This document shows positions 17,563 through 28,300 of a stretch of DNA of 64,000 bases, in pieces. Under the pieces are notes generated by a model that did no database searches, had not been told where the DNA came from, and saw only the letters and a list, made by a program, of their open reading frames with translations. The position numbers and the translations under genes were made by a program. This DNA comes from Lachnospiraceae bacterium (GTDB lineage Bacteria; Bacillota; Clostridia; Lachnospirales; Lachnospiraceae). The stretch is from contig JAKSRS010000001.1 in assembly GCA_024403515.1 (NCBI GenBank), positions 146,475-210,474 on the forward strand, given 5' to 3'. Numbering within the stretch: the first letter of the stretch is position 1; every line of letters begins with the position of its first letter.

Positions 17563-17588
17563 AAAGTCTTCGGATTGACAAAGACTTT
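17563..17588. repeat. Inverted repeat over the mtaB/HPr-like divergent promoter
   Basis: AAAGTCTT, ten bases, AAGACTTT. The dyad covers the TTGACA box of the HPr-like gene, and on the other strand lies 23-48 bases upstream of the mtaB start. It looks like an operator for a dimeric regulator. No candidate regulator gene is adjacent. Confidence 0.55.
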
Positions 17589-17603
17589 CTAATTTCGTAT
17601 TAT
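17575..17603 (+). promoter_or_regulatory. Promoter of the HPr-like gene
   Basis: TTGACA and TATTAT are separated by 17 bases, with the start codon 39 bases further on. It is one of the best plus-strand promoters in the window. Confidence 0.8.
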
Positions 17604-17641
17604 TTACTCGAAGGTTGAAGTTACGATTTGGAGGTATGATA

Positions 17642-17872
17642 ATGAAAACAATTCAGATTTCTTTAAATTCAATTGACAAAGTTAAGTCATTCGTAAATGA
17701 CATTACAAAGTTTGACTGCGATTTCGATTTAGTATCAGGAAGATACGTAATCGACGCTAAATCTATCATGGGTATCTTCAGTTTAGATCTTTCTAAGCCC
17801 ATCGACCTCAACATCCACGCTGAAGGCGCTGTTGAAGAGGTTCTTGAAGTACTCAAGCCTTACATGGTTTAA
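17642..17872 (+). CDS. HPr-fold protein without the phosphorylatable histidine
   Basis: A 76-residue HPr-like protein, MKTIQISLNSIDKV onward. The Ser46 region is well kept (DAKSIMGIFSLDL, compare KSIMGVMSL in HPr). The His15 loop GIHARP is absent; aligned there is NSIDKVKS, with Asp near the His position. It therefore cannot accept phosphate from enzyme I at N-epsilon/delta His, but could be a target of HPr kinase at the serine. GGAGG seven bases upstream fixes this start over an upstream in-frame ATG. It is monocistronic with its own promoter and terminator, between divergent mtaB and convergent thiI. Role inferred: a regulatory HPr paralogue. Confidence 0.82.
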   Translation: MKTIQISLNSIDKVKSFVNDITKFDCDFDLVSGRYVIDAKSIMGIFSLDLSKPIDLNIHAEGAVEEVLEVLKPYMV

Positions 17873-17903
17873 TCCTGTAAGTAAACTGTAACATTTAAAA
17901 TAT

Positions 17904-17929
17904 GGGGCGAAAGCCAAGGCAATCGCCCC
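17904..17929 (+). other. Nested stem-loop after the HPr-like gene
   Basis: GGGGCGA pairs with TCGCCCC around an inner GCC-AA-GGC hairpin flanked by AA on each side. It starts 32 bases past the stop codon. No T-run follows, so it may protect the 3' end or act as a backup terminator together with the stronger one downstream. Confidence 0.5.
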
Positions 17930-17965
17930 TCATTAATTTAATATCTTCAACCTACGTACTTTAAG

Positions 17966-17993
17966 AGCCGAAATTAATATTTCGGCTTTTTCT
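17966..17993 (+). terminator. Terminator of the HPr-like gene
   Basis: A 9-bp stem AGCCGAAAT/ATTTCGGCT with a four-base loop runs into TTTTTC on the plus strand. On the minus strand, where thiI ends just before it, the following bases are poor in T, so it serves mainly the plus strand. Confidence 0.85.
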
Positions 17994-17998
17994 TTTGC

Positions 17999-19186
17999 CT
18001 AATCTTCGTCAGTAACGATGATTGTTTCTCTTGTTTCTAAAGCTGTCTTTACTAATTCATCAATCTTTTCAGCAAGATTTTCCTCGTGACGCTTGATATA
18101 AGCAAGGTTTGGCTTTGTAACAGGATGCTTTGCAACGAAAATAGTACAGCAGTCTTCATAAGGCTGAATACTTGTTTCGTAAGCATCAATCTGCTTAGAA
18201 ATAGTAACGATGTCTTCTTTGTCAAAAGCGATAAGAGGTCTGAACACGGGAAGTGTACAAACTTCGTTGGTAACAGCAAGTGAATGAGTTGTCTGACTTG
18301 CTACCTGGCCAATGCTTTCACCTGTAATAAGCGCCTGACACTCTGTCTCTTTGGCTATCATTTCAGCAATCATCATCATGTATCTTCTCATGATAATTGT
18401 AAGTTCCTCGTGAGGACACTGCTCGTAAATGTAGAGCTGAATATCTGTGAAGTTGATTGTGTGAAGGTAGATAGGACCTGCGTATGCTGATACCTTCTTG
18501 GCAAGGTCAACAACCTTCTGCTTGGCTCTTTCACTTGTGTAAGGAGGCGCATGAAAATAAACTGCATCAATCTTAACGCCACGTCTTGCAATCATGTAGC
18601 CTGCAACGGGTGAGTCAATACCACCTGATAAAAGGAGCATGGCCTTTCCGTTAGTTCCAAGAGGCATACCACCGATACCGGGAATAATCTCTGAGTAAAT
18701 GAAAATCTTTTCACGAACTTCTACAACAAGTTCAATCTGCGGTTCATGAACATCTACCTTAAGCTCAGGGAAAGCATCAAGTAATGCTCCACCCACCTCA
18801 CGGTTAATCTCCATTGAATCAAGAGGATAGTTCTTTCTTGAACGTCTTGCACATACCTTGAAAGTAACATTCTTATCAGGATATGTTTCGTCAAAGTATT
18901 TAACAACTTCTTCTTTTAGTTTATCTATACCTTCATCCTCAAGACGAACCATAGGACAGATTCCGGAAATACCGCAAACCTTCTTAAGATGGCTTATTAC
19001 ATCGTCGTAGTCAAATTCAGTCTGCGCATCAAGAAAGATTCTGCCGGGAGTTTTGGATACAACAAATTCACCCTCGCACTTTTTAAGAGCATACTTAATC
19101 TGTCTTACTAACGCATCCTCAAATAAATATCTGTTTTTGCCTTTTACACCGATTTCGGCGTACTTAATAATAAATGATGAAAACAT
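17999..19186 (-). CDS. thiI: tRNA 4-thiouridine synthetase
   Basis: A 395-residue ThiI of the short type: an N-terminal ferredoxin-like domain, a THUMP domain (about residues 60-165) and an ATP-pyrophosphatase domain with PP-loop LLLSGGIDSPVAGYM (about residues 183-197). It adenylates U8 of tRNA and inserts sulfur. The rhodanese domain of the E. coli protein is absent, as in Firmicutes. Cys residues in the C-terminal part (GESIGQ, EVCTLPV, EDCCTIF) may carry the persulfide. The cysteine desulfurase gene immediately upstream is the expected sulfur donor, the nifZ-thiI pair of Bacillus. Confidence 0.95.
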   Translation of the reverse strand: MFSSFIIKYAEIGVKGKNRYLFEDALVRQIKYALKKCEGEFVVSKTPGRIFLDAQTEFDYDDVISHLKKVCGISGICPMVRLEDEGIDKLKEEVVKYFDETYPDKNVTFKVCARRSRKNYPLDSMEINREVGGALLDAFPELKVDVHEPQIELVVEVREKIFIYSEIIPGIGGMPLGTNGKAMLLLSGGIDSPVAGYMIARRGVKIDAVYFHAPPYTSERAKQKVVDLAKKVSAYAGPIYLHTINFTDIQLYIYEQCPHEELTIIMRRYMMMIAEMIAKETECQALITGESIGQVASQTTHSLAVTNEVCTLPVFRPLIAFDKEDIVTISKQIDAYETSIQPYEDCCTIFVAKHPVTKPNLAYIKRHEENLAEKIDELVKTALETRETIIVTDED

Positions 19187-19220
19187 TTTTAACCTCTTAT
19201 CTTTACTGCTTTTACGTCAG

Positions 19221-20399
19221 TTACTTTCTTGTAAATCTTCCGTAAAAAGAAATTGTTTCTTCAAGTGTCAAAAGAACGTAATCAAGTTCTTCTTTAGTTG
19301 TCATTGATGACATTGATAGTCTAAGTGCACCATCCATTCTCTGCGCATCAGCACCCATAGATTTGAGTGTTGATGATTCCTTCTTGGAATGAGATGCACA
19401 TGCGCTTCCTGCTGATACATAAATCTGCTTATCTTCAAGGGCATGAAGCATTACTTCGCTTCTAAGTCCGTTGACTGAAATATTAATGATATGCGGCGCA
19501 GTCTTATATACGTCAAACTCGCCTTCTTCAGTTAAAGGACAACCGTTAATCACTACCTTATCAATGTCTTTAACCTTATCAAGGAAATACTTCTTTAGTT
19601 CGTAAAGGCGCTCATTGTCGGCCTTCATTGTATCTGTTGCCATCTTGCACGAAAGACCGATTCCTGCTATTCCGGGAACGTTTAGCGTTCCGTTTCTAAG
19701 GCCCTTTTGCTGGCCTCCGCCATAGGAAATGGGCTTAATCTTAACCTTTTCGTTTATATACAAAAAACCGATGCCCTTGGGACCGTGAATCTTATGACCA
19801 CTTACGGAAAGCAGGTCGATGTTCTGCTTTTTAGGGAAAATCTCGGCTTTTGTAAATCCCTGAACTGCATCCACATGGAAAAGTGTTGCAGGATTTTTCT
19901 TTTTAATCAAAGCTCCAGCCTGGCTTATTGGCTGTACAGAGCCCACCTCATTATTGGTATGCATTATTGATACCAAAATGGTGTCTTTTCTTATAAGGCT
20001 TTCAAGCTCGTCTAATGAAATAACTCCATACTCATCAACTGAAAGGTAGCTGATTTCATAACCTTCACTTTCAAGATACTTACAGGTATTTAAAATTGCG
20101 GGATGCTCAATTTTAGTTGTGATTATATGCTTTCCTGCTCTGTTATTTGCATTAGCACAGCCTATCAGAGCAAGATTATCAGATTCGGTTCCACCGCTTG
20201 TAAAGAAAATTTCTTTTTCATTTACTTTAAGTGCTGTAGCTATCTGCTTGGTAGCAGTTGTCACATACTTTTCGGCATCGACGCCTTTCATATGGACACT
20301 TGAAGGATTTCCGTAATCTTCAAGCATTATTTTGGTCATTAATTCAACAACCTCGGGAAATACTCTGGTGGTCGCCGAATTATCAAGATAACTTATCAT
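19221..20399 (-). CDS. Cysteine desulfurase (NifZ/IscS-like) paired with thiI
   Basis: A 392-residue class V aminotransferase-fold enzyme that takes sulfur from L-cysteine as an enzyme persulfide, using PLP. The N-terminus is ISYLDNSATTRVFPEV, the PLP lysine is in SVSGHKIHGPKGIGF (about residues 199-213), and the persulfide Cys is in SAGSACASHSKKES (about residues 330-343). It lies 34 bases upstream of thiI and probably donates sulfur to it, as NifZ does in B. subtilis. It could also serve other sulfur acceptors. Confidence 0.92.
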   Translation of the reverse strand: MISYLDNSATTRVFPEVVELMTKIMLEDYGNPSSVHMKGVDAEKYVTTATKQIATALKVNEKEIFFTSGGTESDNLALIGCANANNRAGKHIITTKIEHPAILNTCKYLESEGYEISYLSVDEYGVISLDELESLIRKDTILVSIMHTNNEVGSVQPISQAGALIKKKNPATLFHVDAVQGFTKAEIFPKKQNIDLLSVSGHKIHGPKGIGFLYINEKVKIKPISYGGGQQKGLRNGTLNVPGIAGIGLSCKMATDTMKADNERLYELKKYFLDKVKDIDKVVINGCPLTEEGEFDVYKTAPHIINISVNGLRSEVMLHALEDKQIYVSAGSACASHSKKESSTLKSMGADAQRMDGALRLSMSSMTTKEELDYVLLTLEETISFYGRFTRK

Positions 20400-20434
20400 C
20401 TTTCTTTTGCCTCTATTGTAAGCTTAGGATTTTA

Positions 20435-21397
20435 CTAAGCGTTCTTTCTAGCTGTAATACCAACCCACTCGCCCTGATGGTCGATGTGTAAAATTTCAAG
20501 TCCGTTGCTTCTAATGCAGTCTGCAACTTCCTCTTCCTTGGTATTTATGATTCCTGATGTGATGTAAACTGCGCCGGGCTTCATCTGATTAATGATTACA
20601 GGTGTCAAAGGCTCTAACACATCAGCAAGGATATTTGCAACTACGATATCGTAGCAGCCATATCCGACTTCATCCTGAACTGCCTTATCTGAAATGATGT
20701 TTCCAATCATAACTTTAAACTTGGAGGTATCAACGCCGTTTACTTCCATGTTCTCGTAGCATGCTGGAGGAGCGCAGGGATCAAGGTCTGTTCCTACTGC
20801 AGATTTGGCTCCATACATAAGAGATACTATTGAAAGAATGCCTGAACCGGTTCCTACGTCAAGTAAAACAGTTTCGGGTGTTAAATACTTTTTGATAGAA
20901 CGGATGCAAAGCTGTGTTGTCTCATGCATACCTGTTCCGAAAGCTGTACCGGGATCGATATGAAGAATCTTCTTATCCTTATCCTCAGGCTTAACTTCCT
21001 CCCATGAAGGGATAACAAGCAAATCATCGATATAAAACTGGTGGAAGTACTGCTTCCAGTTATTAATCCAGTCAACATCCTCGGTTTCGGATACTTCAAC
21101 GCTTCCTTCACCGATTTCCATATACTCTTTGGTCTCTTCCAAAACTGCCTTGATGTTTTCAAGGATTTCTTCCTTATTTACCTCATCCGATGCTTCCACA
21201 AAGCAGCTAAGATAAGCTACATCATCATCGTTTTCAACTTCCGGAAGAATGTCCACAAACATCTGCTCTTTTTCAAGTGCTGTTAAAGGTACCTTATCTT
21301 CAATCTGCGCACCTTCAAGACCTATGTCATAAAGGTTACTGATAAGGATATCTTCAGCTTCTGTAACTGTTTTGATTCTATATTTAATCCACTTCAT
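20435..21397 (-). CDS. prmA: Ribosomal protein L11 methyltransferase
   Basis: A 320-residue SAM-dependent methyltransferase that trimethylates ribosomal protein L11. An N-terminal substrate-recognition domain ends around DVDWINNWKQYFHQF. The catalytic domain holds DPGTAFGTGMHETTQLC, SAM motif I LLDVGTGSGILSIV and the NPPY-like IVVANILADV. Length and order match PrmA. In B. subtilis (yqeT) it follows dnaJ; here it starts a prmA-desulfurase-thiI operon behind its own promoter. GGAG precedes the ATG. Confidence 0.95.
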   Translation of the reverse strand: MKWIKYRIKTVTEAEDILISNLYDIGLEGAQIEDKVPLTALEKEQMFVDILPEVENDDDVAYLSCFVEASDEVNKEEILENIKAVLEETKEYMEIGEGSVEVSETEDVDWINNWKQYFHQFYIDDLLVIPSWEEVKPEDKDKKILHIDPGTAFGTGMHETTQLCIRSIKKYLTPETVLLDVGTGSGILSIVSLMYGAKSAVGTDLDPCAPPACYENMEVNGVDTSKFKVMIGNIISDKAVQDEVGYGCYDIVVANILADVLEPLTPVIINQMKPGAVYITSGIINTKEEEVADCIRSNGLEILHIDHQGEWVGITARKNA

Positions 21398-21450
21398 TTT
21401 CTTTCTCCATAATCACGGGCATAATACACCATTTTTGACATACATGGTTG

Positions 21451-21479
21451 ATTTTACGCCTTTTACAGGCTATCGTCAA
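21451..21479 (-). promoter_or_regulatory. Promoter of the prmA-desulfurase-thiI operon
   Basis: TTGACG and TAAAAT are separated by 17 bases on the minus strand, about 50 bases before the prmA ATG. Confidence 0.65.
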
Positions 21480-21500
21480 GAAAAGCCATCCTGTGAAGGA

Positions 21501-22238
21501 CTAATAGGTTTTATCCTCTGATGCTGTCACATTAACTTCAAAAGGAGTTCCTGCTAATCTCGTATCACCTGCAGACTGTTTTTTTATAAATTTAATGGCC
21601 CATATGTCTACAACTACTACAAATACAAAGAATAAAACTAAAATCAGATCGCTTTCAGAAGATAAGGCTGCATCGAAAAAGCCATGCTCAATTGTAGGTA
21701 CTAATAAAGAAAGAAGAAGCATACGCTTCTTGCGTTTCTTGTTGCCCATAACATCTGCCTCTTTGGCAAGGCCAAAGAAATATCCCATTATAAGGCCATC
21801 TATCGCATGAGAAGGAACTGATAAGATTGCTCTTGTTATGGCTACTGTAAATCCATTTTCGAAAACGTAGAAAATGTTTTCAAAGGTTGCAAATCCAAGC
21901 GCCCCCACTATGCAGTAAACGATAGCATCAAACTTGTAGTTAAAAGCCTTATGCTTCCAGGCTGCGAGTTTGGTCGCCTGCCTTTTTACGTATTCTTCAA
22001 CTATAGCGACGCCCAAGAAATTTTCAATAATAATATATAAGGTTGTTCCCTCTACAAAGAAGGAATCTATAACCTCTCCGATCAAAAGTTCTATTATCAC
22101 AGCAGGAATAACTGATATAACACCAAAAAAGAATATCTTTATTAATAAACCAGCAGGTTCTTTTTCCACCTTATCCTGCTTCCAGACAAATCTAATAAGC
22201 ACAATTGACGGTAGTAATGCTAATAAAAGTAAGTACAT
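21501..22238 (-). CDS. PrsW-family intramembrane metalloprotease
   Basis: A 245-residue protein with about seven to eight membrane helices. The proposed zinc-site motifs of PrsW/CAAX-type proteases are present: IVEEYVKR (Glu-Glu, about residues 79-86), FENIFYVFE, PSHAIDGLIMGY (His) and PTIEHGFFDA (His). In B. subtilis PrsW performs site-1 cleavage of the anti-sigma factor RsiW; no anti-sigma gene is adjacent here, so the substrate is unknown. It is divergent from rsmE. GGAGGG precedes the ATG. Confidence 0.88.
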   Translation of the reverse strand: MYLLLLALLPSIVLIRFVWKQDKVEKEPAGLLIKIFFFGVISVIPAVIIELLIGEVIDSFFVEGTTLYIIIENFLGVAIVEEYVKRQATKLAAWKHKAFNYKFDAIVYCIVGALGFATFENIFYVFENGFTVAITRAILSVPSHAIDGLIMGYFFGLAKEADVMGNKKRKKRMLLLSLLVPTIEHGFFDAALSSESDLILVLFFVFVVVVDIWAIKFIKKQSAGDTRLAGTPFEVNVTASEDKTY

Positions 22239-22332
22239 ATTTCCCTCCGAAATCTTTCTTTTTCATATTTATATTAATCCATATTTGAGATAAAATGAAC
22301 ACAAATAATTTACTCAAGGAATTGGAGAGAAG

Positions 22333-23073
22333 ATGTATCACTTTTTTGTTTCCCCTGAAGCTATATGCAATCAGACAATCACAATAACCGGAAAAGATGT
22401 AAATCATATTAAAAACGTTTTAAGAATGAAACCCGGCGAAGAAATATCTGTAAGCGCAGACAATTCTCAGGCTGAGTACAGATGTATAGTAAGAGAACTT
22501 AACGACGATTGCATAATCTGCGAGCTTGCTTTCATTAAAGAAGAAGGAAACGAACTTCCCTCCAAAGTATATCTTTTTCAAGGACTTCCAAAAGGCGACA
22601 AAATGGAGTTTATCATCCAAAAGGCTGTAGAACTTGGAGTGCACGAAATAATACCCGTTGAAATGAAGCGTTGTGTTATGAAGTTAGACCCTAAAAAAGC
22701 AGCATCCCGCATCCAACGGTGGCAGGGTATTTCTGAGGCTGCTGCCAAGCAGAGTAAAAGAACCGTTATTCCTGAAATTAAGATGCCCATGTCATTTAAG
22801 GATGCTGTAAAGTACGCATCCGACTGCAATGTAAAACTTCTTCCCTACGAGCAGGCTAAGGGTATGGCTTACTCCAAAGAGCTTATCGGAAATTTAAAGC
22901 CTGGTGAGTCAGTTGCCATATTTATAGGACCTGAAGGTGGGTTTGAAACTTCAGAAGTTGAGTTTGCTGGGGAAAACGGTTTTGAAGCCATTACTCTTGG
23001 CCGAAGAATTTTAAGAACAGAGACCGCCGGAATGGTGGTAATAAGCTGGATAATGTATCAATTAGAAGAATAA
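22333..23073 (+). CDS. rsmE: 16S rRNA m3U1498 methyltransferase
   Basis: A 246-residue SPOUT methyltransferase. An N-terminal PUA-like domain (MYHFFVSPEAICNQTI) is followed by the knotted SAM domain with IGPEGGFETSEVEFA (about residues 198-212) and the C-terminal ITLGRRILRTETA. It methylates N3 of U1498 in 16S rRNA. GGAGAG precedes the ATG. In B. subtilis rsmE (yqeU) lies in the same direction between prmA and mtaB; here it is inverted and sits alone between prsW and a MATE gene. Confidence 0.95.
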   Translation: MYHFFVSPEAICNQTITITGKDVNHIKNVLRMKPGEEISVSADNSQAEYRCIVRELNDDCIICELAFIKEEGNELPSKVYLFQGLPKGDKMEFIIQKAVELGVHEIIPVEMKRCVMKLDPKKAASRIQRWQGISEAAAKQSKRTVIPEIKMPMSFKDAVKYASDCNVKLLPYEQAKGMAYSKELIGNLKPGESVAIFIGPEGGFETSEVEFAGENGFEAITLGRRILRTETAGMVVISWIMYQLEE

Positions 23074-23077
23074 AATA

Positions 23078-23131
23078 AAGCCTTCGATGTCTTTCTTTTG
23101 CTAAACCACAAAAAGAATGAGTCGAAGGCTT
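23078..23131. terminator. Bidirectional terminator between rsmE and the MATE gene
   Basis: A 10-bp outer stem AAGCCTTCGA/TCGAAGGCTT is extended by an inner TTCTTTTG/CAAAAAGAA pairing with a mismatch region. It is followed by TTTTG on the plus strand and by TTATTTTATT on the minus strand, so it can stop both convergent transcripts. Confidence 0.8.
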
Positions 23132-23136
23132 TTTGT

Positions 23137-24537
23137 TTATTTAGATTCTGTTACAAGGTTCTGTACCCAGATTCTCTTTTTAAGTAAGAACGCGCCGATT
23201 GCAACCTTTATAAAGTCAAGGGCAAGAACGATTGCATACATAGGAATGATGCTAATCTGTGTGTAGCGGCTTAAAAAGAACGCAACAGGCCAGGAAATTA
23301 CCCACAAAAATGCTGAGTCGAACAGGAAGGTGATAAAGGTCTTTCCGCCCGATCTGATTGTAAAGTAAGCACAGTTTAAATATGAACCTACCGGCATGAA
23401 GATTGCGGCAACTCTCATTAAGTTTACAGACAAGGCTCTGATTTGTTCATCTGTGTTATAAAAAAGCGGGAACAGCGGTGCTGTTACAACTAATATGAGT
23501 GCAAAAACGGCTGTAGATAAAACCGCCATTGTTATAAGCTTTCTATCTGTATCAACAACATCATCCGCATCGTCTGATCCGAGAATCTGTCCTATTATGA
23601 TTGCCACAACGTTACCCATGGAAATGAGTACAACGTTAAAGAGGTTTGTTATAGTGTTTGAAATATTAAAAGCAGCTATAACGTCAAGGCCTCTTGTCGA
23701 GTAGCACTGTGTTACTGCCGACATACCCATGGACCACATAAACTCGTTTAAGAAAAGCGGAGTACCTGTTACAAATATCTTCTTACAAAGGGAAAGAGGA
23801 ATTGTAAATCCCTTATAAAGGCCTTTTACAAAGGGAACTCTTTCAATGTGTGTATGTGACCAGATAACAACAATAGCAAGCTCTGCAAATCTTGAGATGA
23901 CTGTTGCAATCGCTGCACCTACTACTCCAAGCTTAGGAGCTCCGAAGTGTCCAAAAATAAGTATGAAGTTAAATACAAGGTTGATACCAACAGCGATAAG
24001 GCCTGATACCATAGGTACATTGGTCTCGCCTGCTTCTCTTAATGTTCCTGAATATGAACATGTAATAGCAAAAGGAACCAGTCCGAAAAGCATAACATAA
24101 AGGTATTCCTTGGCATACTTCAATGTCGCTGCAACGTCCAAAGTTCCATTATCTGTTAAGAAAAGGGAAATGAGCGTATCCTGCATTCCTAACATAATAA
24201 GAATACCGCCAATGCAGATGACCAATGAAATCAAGAGTTTAAATCTAAAGGTGTGCTTTACGCCTTCATTGTTCTTCTGACCTACGTACTGGGCAGTAAA
24301 GATTCCAGGGCCTGATGTGGCTCCAAACAGTGCAAGGTTAAATACGAACATAATCTGGTTAACGATCGCTACACCGGACATCTGCTCGGTTCCTACCTTA
24401 CCAACCATTATGTTATCAAGAAGGTTTACAAAGTTTGTAATACCATTCTGAATGATAATCGGTATCGCCACAGCGAGTACCATCATATAAAATTTTTTGT
24501 CTCCAAAGTATTTGTTTAATATATTATTCTTTTTCAT
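23137..24537 (-). CDS. MATE-family multidrug/metabolite efflux transporter
   Basis: A 466-residue protein with twelve predicted helices in two homologous halves, of the NorM/DinF-like MATE type (AVAIPIIIQNGITNFVNLLD at the first helix). It is a cation-coupled exporter of unknown substrate. An in-frame ATG 42 bases upstream falls inside the dnaJ terminator loop and has no ribosome site, so I start at MKKNNILNKYFGD. The gene lies between dnaJ and rsmE, breaking the usual dnaJ-prmA-rsmE order. Confidence 0.88.
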   Translation of the reverse strand: MKKNNILNKYFGDKKFYMMVLAVAIPIIIQNGITNFVNLLDNIMVGKVGTEQMSGVAIVNQIMFVFNLALFGATSGPGIFTAQYVGQKNNEGVKHTFRFKLLISLVICIGGILIMLGMQDTLISLFLTDNGTLDVAATLKYAKEYLYVMLFGLVPFAITCSYSGTLREAGETNVPMVSGLIAVGINLVFNFILIFGHFGAPKLGVVGAAIATVISRFAELAIVVIWSHTHIERVPFVKGLYKGFTIPLSLCKKIFVTGTPLFLNEFMWSMGMSAVTQCYSTRGLDVIAAFNISNTITNLFNVVLISMGNVVAIIIGQILGSDDADDVVDTDRKLITMAVLSTAVFALILVVTAPLFPLFYNTDEQIRALSVNLMRVAAIFMPVGSYLNCAYFTIRSGGKTFITFLFDSAFLWVISWPVAFFLSRYTQISIIPMYAIVLALDFIKVAIGAFLLKKRIWVQNLVTESK

Positions 24538-24559
24538 AGCAACTCTTAAAATAACAAAA

Positions 24560-24591
24560 GAATAGAGATGCGTCAACAAGCATCTCTATTC
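24560..24591 (-). terminator. Terminator of the hrcA-grpE-dnaK-dnaJ operon, overlapping a possible MATE promoter
   Basis: A 12-bp perfect stem GAATAGAGATGC/GCATCTCTATTC encloses an eight-base loop, followed on the minus strand by TTTTGTTATTTT. The loop itself contains TTGACG, which has TATTTT 17 bases downstream. If used as a promoter for the MATE gene, it would leave only a few bases of leader, so this part is uncertain. Termination is well supported. Confidence 0.85.
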
Positions 24592-24604
24592 TAAAGTTGT
24601 TTAT

Positions 24605-25765
24605 TTATTTCCAAAATTTCTTTTTCTTCTCTTCAGTTGATGAACCGGCTTCTGTAGCTCTTTTTACTGCATTTAGAGAATCTGTTGTAGCTTCATCAAA
24701 CTTTCTGAGTAATTCCTTGGCCTCGTGAGAAAGCTTTTCGGGTGTTTCAACAATAAGTGTTACGTAGTGATCTCCACGCACATCCTTGTATCTTGTTGAA
24801 GGAACACCTTTTCCTTTAAGTCTTACTCTGGTATCTGTCTGAGTTCCGGGCTTAACTTCATATGCTACTCTTCCGTCAACAGTATCAATCATAACTTCGC
24901 CGCCTAAAGCTGCTACGGCAAAAGAAATCGGAACGTTTGAGAAAATGTTCTGATCCTGTCTCTGGAAAATAGGATGGCTTGAGATAACAACCTCAACAAG
25001 AAGGTCTCCTCTGGGTCCGCCATTAGCACCGGGTTCACCCTTATCCTTAATACGTACACACTGTCCGTTGTCGATACCTGCAGGAATTGAAACTGCAATC
25101 TTCTTTCTTGAAGAAATGTATCCGGAGCCCTGACAATCGGGACATTTATCCTTAATCATCTTTCCTGTTCCATGACAGTCAGGACATGACTGAACATTTC
25201 TTACTGTTCCAAAGAATGACTGCTGTGTAAATACTACCTGACCCTTACCTCCACACTTTGTACAGGTTACAGGTGTGGTTCCGGGCTTAGCACCGGTTCC
25301 ATGACATGTAGCACATTCATCTTTTAAGGTAAGCTCGAGTTCTTTTTCAACACCGAAAACAGCTTCTTCAAAAGTAACTCTGACGCTTGTACGAATATTG
25401 GCACCCTTCATAGGGCCTGAACGTGATGCGCCACCTCTCGATGCACCGCCTCCGAAAAAGCTTCCGAAGATATCGCCAAAAATGTCGCCAAAGTCCATAC
25501 CGTTAAAGTCATATGCTCCGCCGCCGGCTGAACCATCGAATGCAGAATGTCCGAACTGGTCGTACTGCCTTCTTTTGTCAGGATCACTTAATACGGCATA
25601 TGCCTCTGATGCTTCCTTAAACTTTGCTTCAGCTTCAGCATCGCCGGGGTTCATATCAGGATGATATTTCTTGGCAAGCTGTCTATATGCTTTTTTTAGT
25701 GTATCGTCATCAGCGTTTTTCTCTACGCCAAGGACTTCATAGTAATCTCTCTTACTTTCTGCCAT
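24605..25765 (-). CDS. dnaJ: Chaperone DnaJ (type I Hsp40)
   Basis: A 386-residue co-chaperone that delivers unfolded proteins to DnaK and stimulates its ATPase. The J domain has the HPD motif ([11 protein letters not shown], about residues 32-42). A Gly/Phe-rich region follows (residues 75-115), then four zinc CxxCxGxG repeats ([32 protein letters not shown]) and the C-terminal substrate domains. It follows dnaK by 67 bases and ends the heat-shock operon. Confidence 0.97.
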   Translation of the reverse strand: MAESKRDYYEVLGVEKNADDDTLKKAYRQLAKKYHPDMNPGDAEAEAKFKEASEAYAVLSDPDKRRQYDQFGHSAFDGSAGGGAYDFNGMDFGDIFGDIFGSFFGGGASRGGASRSGPMKGANIRTSVRVTFEEAVFGVEKELELTLKDECATCHGTGAKPGTTPVTCTKCGGKGQVVFTQQSFFGTVRNVQSCPDCHGTGKMIKDKCPDCQGSGYISSRKKIAVSIPAGIDNGQCVRIKDKGEPGANGGPRGDLLVEVVISSHPIFQRQDQNIFSNVPISFAVAALGGEVMIDTVDGRVAYEVKPGTQTDTRVRLKGKGVPSTRYKDVRGDHYVTLIVETPEKLSHEAKELLRKFDEATTDSLNAVKRATEAGSSTEEKKKKFWK

Positions 25766-25832
25766 TGTTTGATTTCCTCAAATTTATAGATATAGGGGCG
25801 GATGTAAATCCACCCCTAGGTAAAACTAAGAA

Positions 25833-27725
<1,893 letters not shown>

Positions 27726-28298
27726 TTACTGAACAACTGACACCATGCTGTGTCTTACTACGGTGTCGTGATATGTGTAACCCTTTAAAAGTTCGTCCGC
27801 TACCATACCGCTTTCAAGTTCATCGCTCTCAACCTGCATTACCGCGTTGTGGAAATCAGGGTTAAATTCTGTTCCTTTAGCTTCAATAGGCTTTACTCCA
27901 AGATTTTCAAGCTCTGTTGTAAGCTGTTTGTATATCTTAATCATTCCGTCAGCAAAAGGTGTATCCTTCTGATCTTCAGGTAATGTATTGATACCTCTTT
28001 CAAAGTTATCAACTATGGGTAAAATCTTTTCGATTACGTTTTTAGCACCCATATCAAACATCTGTGCTTTTTCTTTTTCAGTTCTTTTTCTAAAGTTTTC
28101 GAATTCAGCCATCTGACGTTTTGTTCTATCTTCAAGCTCTTCGATTTTTTCCTTTAAAGCATCGGTCTTCTTATCGGCCTTAGCTTTCTTCTTGTCTTTC
28201 TTTTCTTCTGAAGGTTCTGCAGCTTCAGCATTTTCTGTAGCTTCTACTGTTTCTTCAACAGTTTCTTCAGAAACTTCTTTCTTCATTTCTTCTTCCAC
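27726..28298 (-). CDS. grpE: Nucleotide exchange factor GrpE
   Basis: A 190-residue protein. The first 50 residues are Glu/Lys/Ala-rich and disordered, then a long coiled coil (residues 55-100, including RQMAEFENFRKRTEKEK) and the C-terminal beta domain (GVKPIEAKGTEFNPDFHNAV). It releases ADP from DnaK. The start is GTG, eight bases after AGGAG and two bases past the hrcA stop, indicating translational coupling. An ATG four codons later is less well placed. Confidence 0.96.
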   Translation of the reverse strand: MEEEMKKEVSEETVEETVEATENAEAAEPSEEKKDKKKAKADKKTDALKEKIEELEDRTKRQMAEFENFRKRTEKEKAQMFDMGAKNVIEKILPIVDNFERGINTLPEDQKDTPFADGMIKIYKQLTTELENLGVKPIEAKGTEFNPDFHNAVMQVESDELESGMVADELLKGYTYHDTVVRHSMVSVVQ

Positions 28299-28300
28299 GC

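Noticed and set aside
17999..19186. thiI as a thiamine-pathway gene with a TPP riboswitch
   Set aside because: No THI-box-like structure precedes the operon. The gene lacks a rhodanese domain and is paired with a desulfurase, so tRNA thiolation is the supported role.
23137..24579. Longer MATE protein starting 42 bases upstream
   Set aside because: The upstream ATG is in the loop of the dnaJ terminator and lacks a ribosome site.
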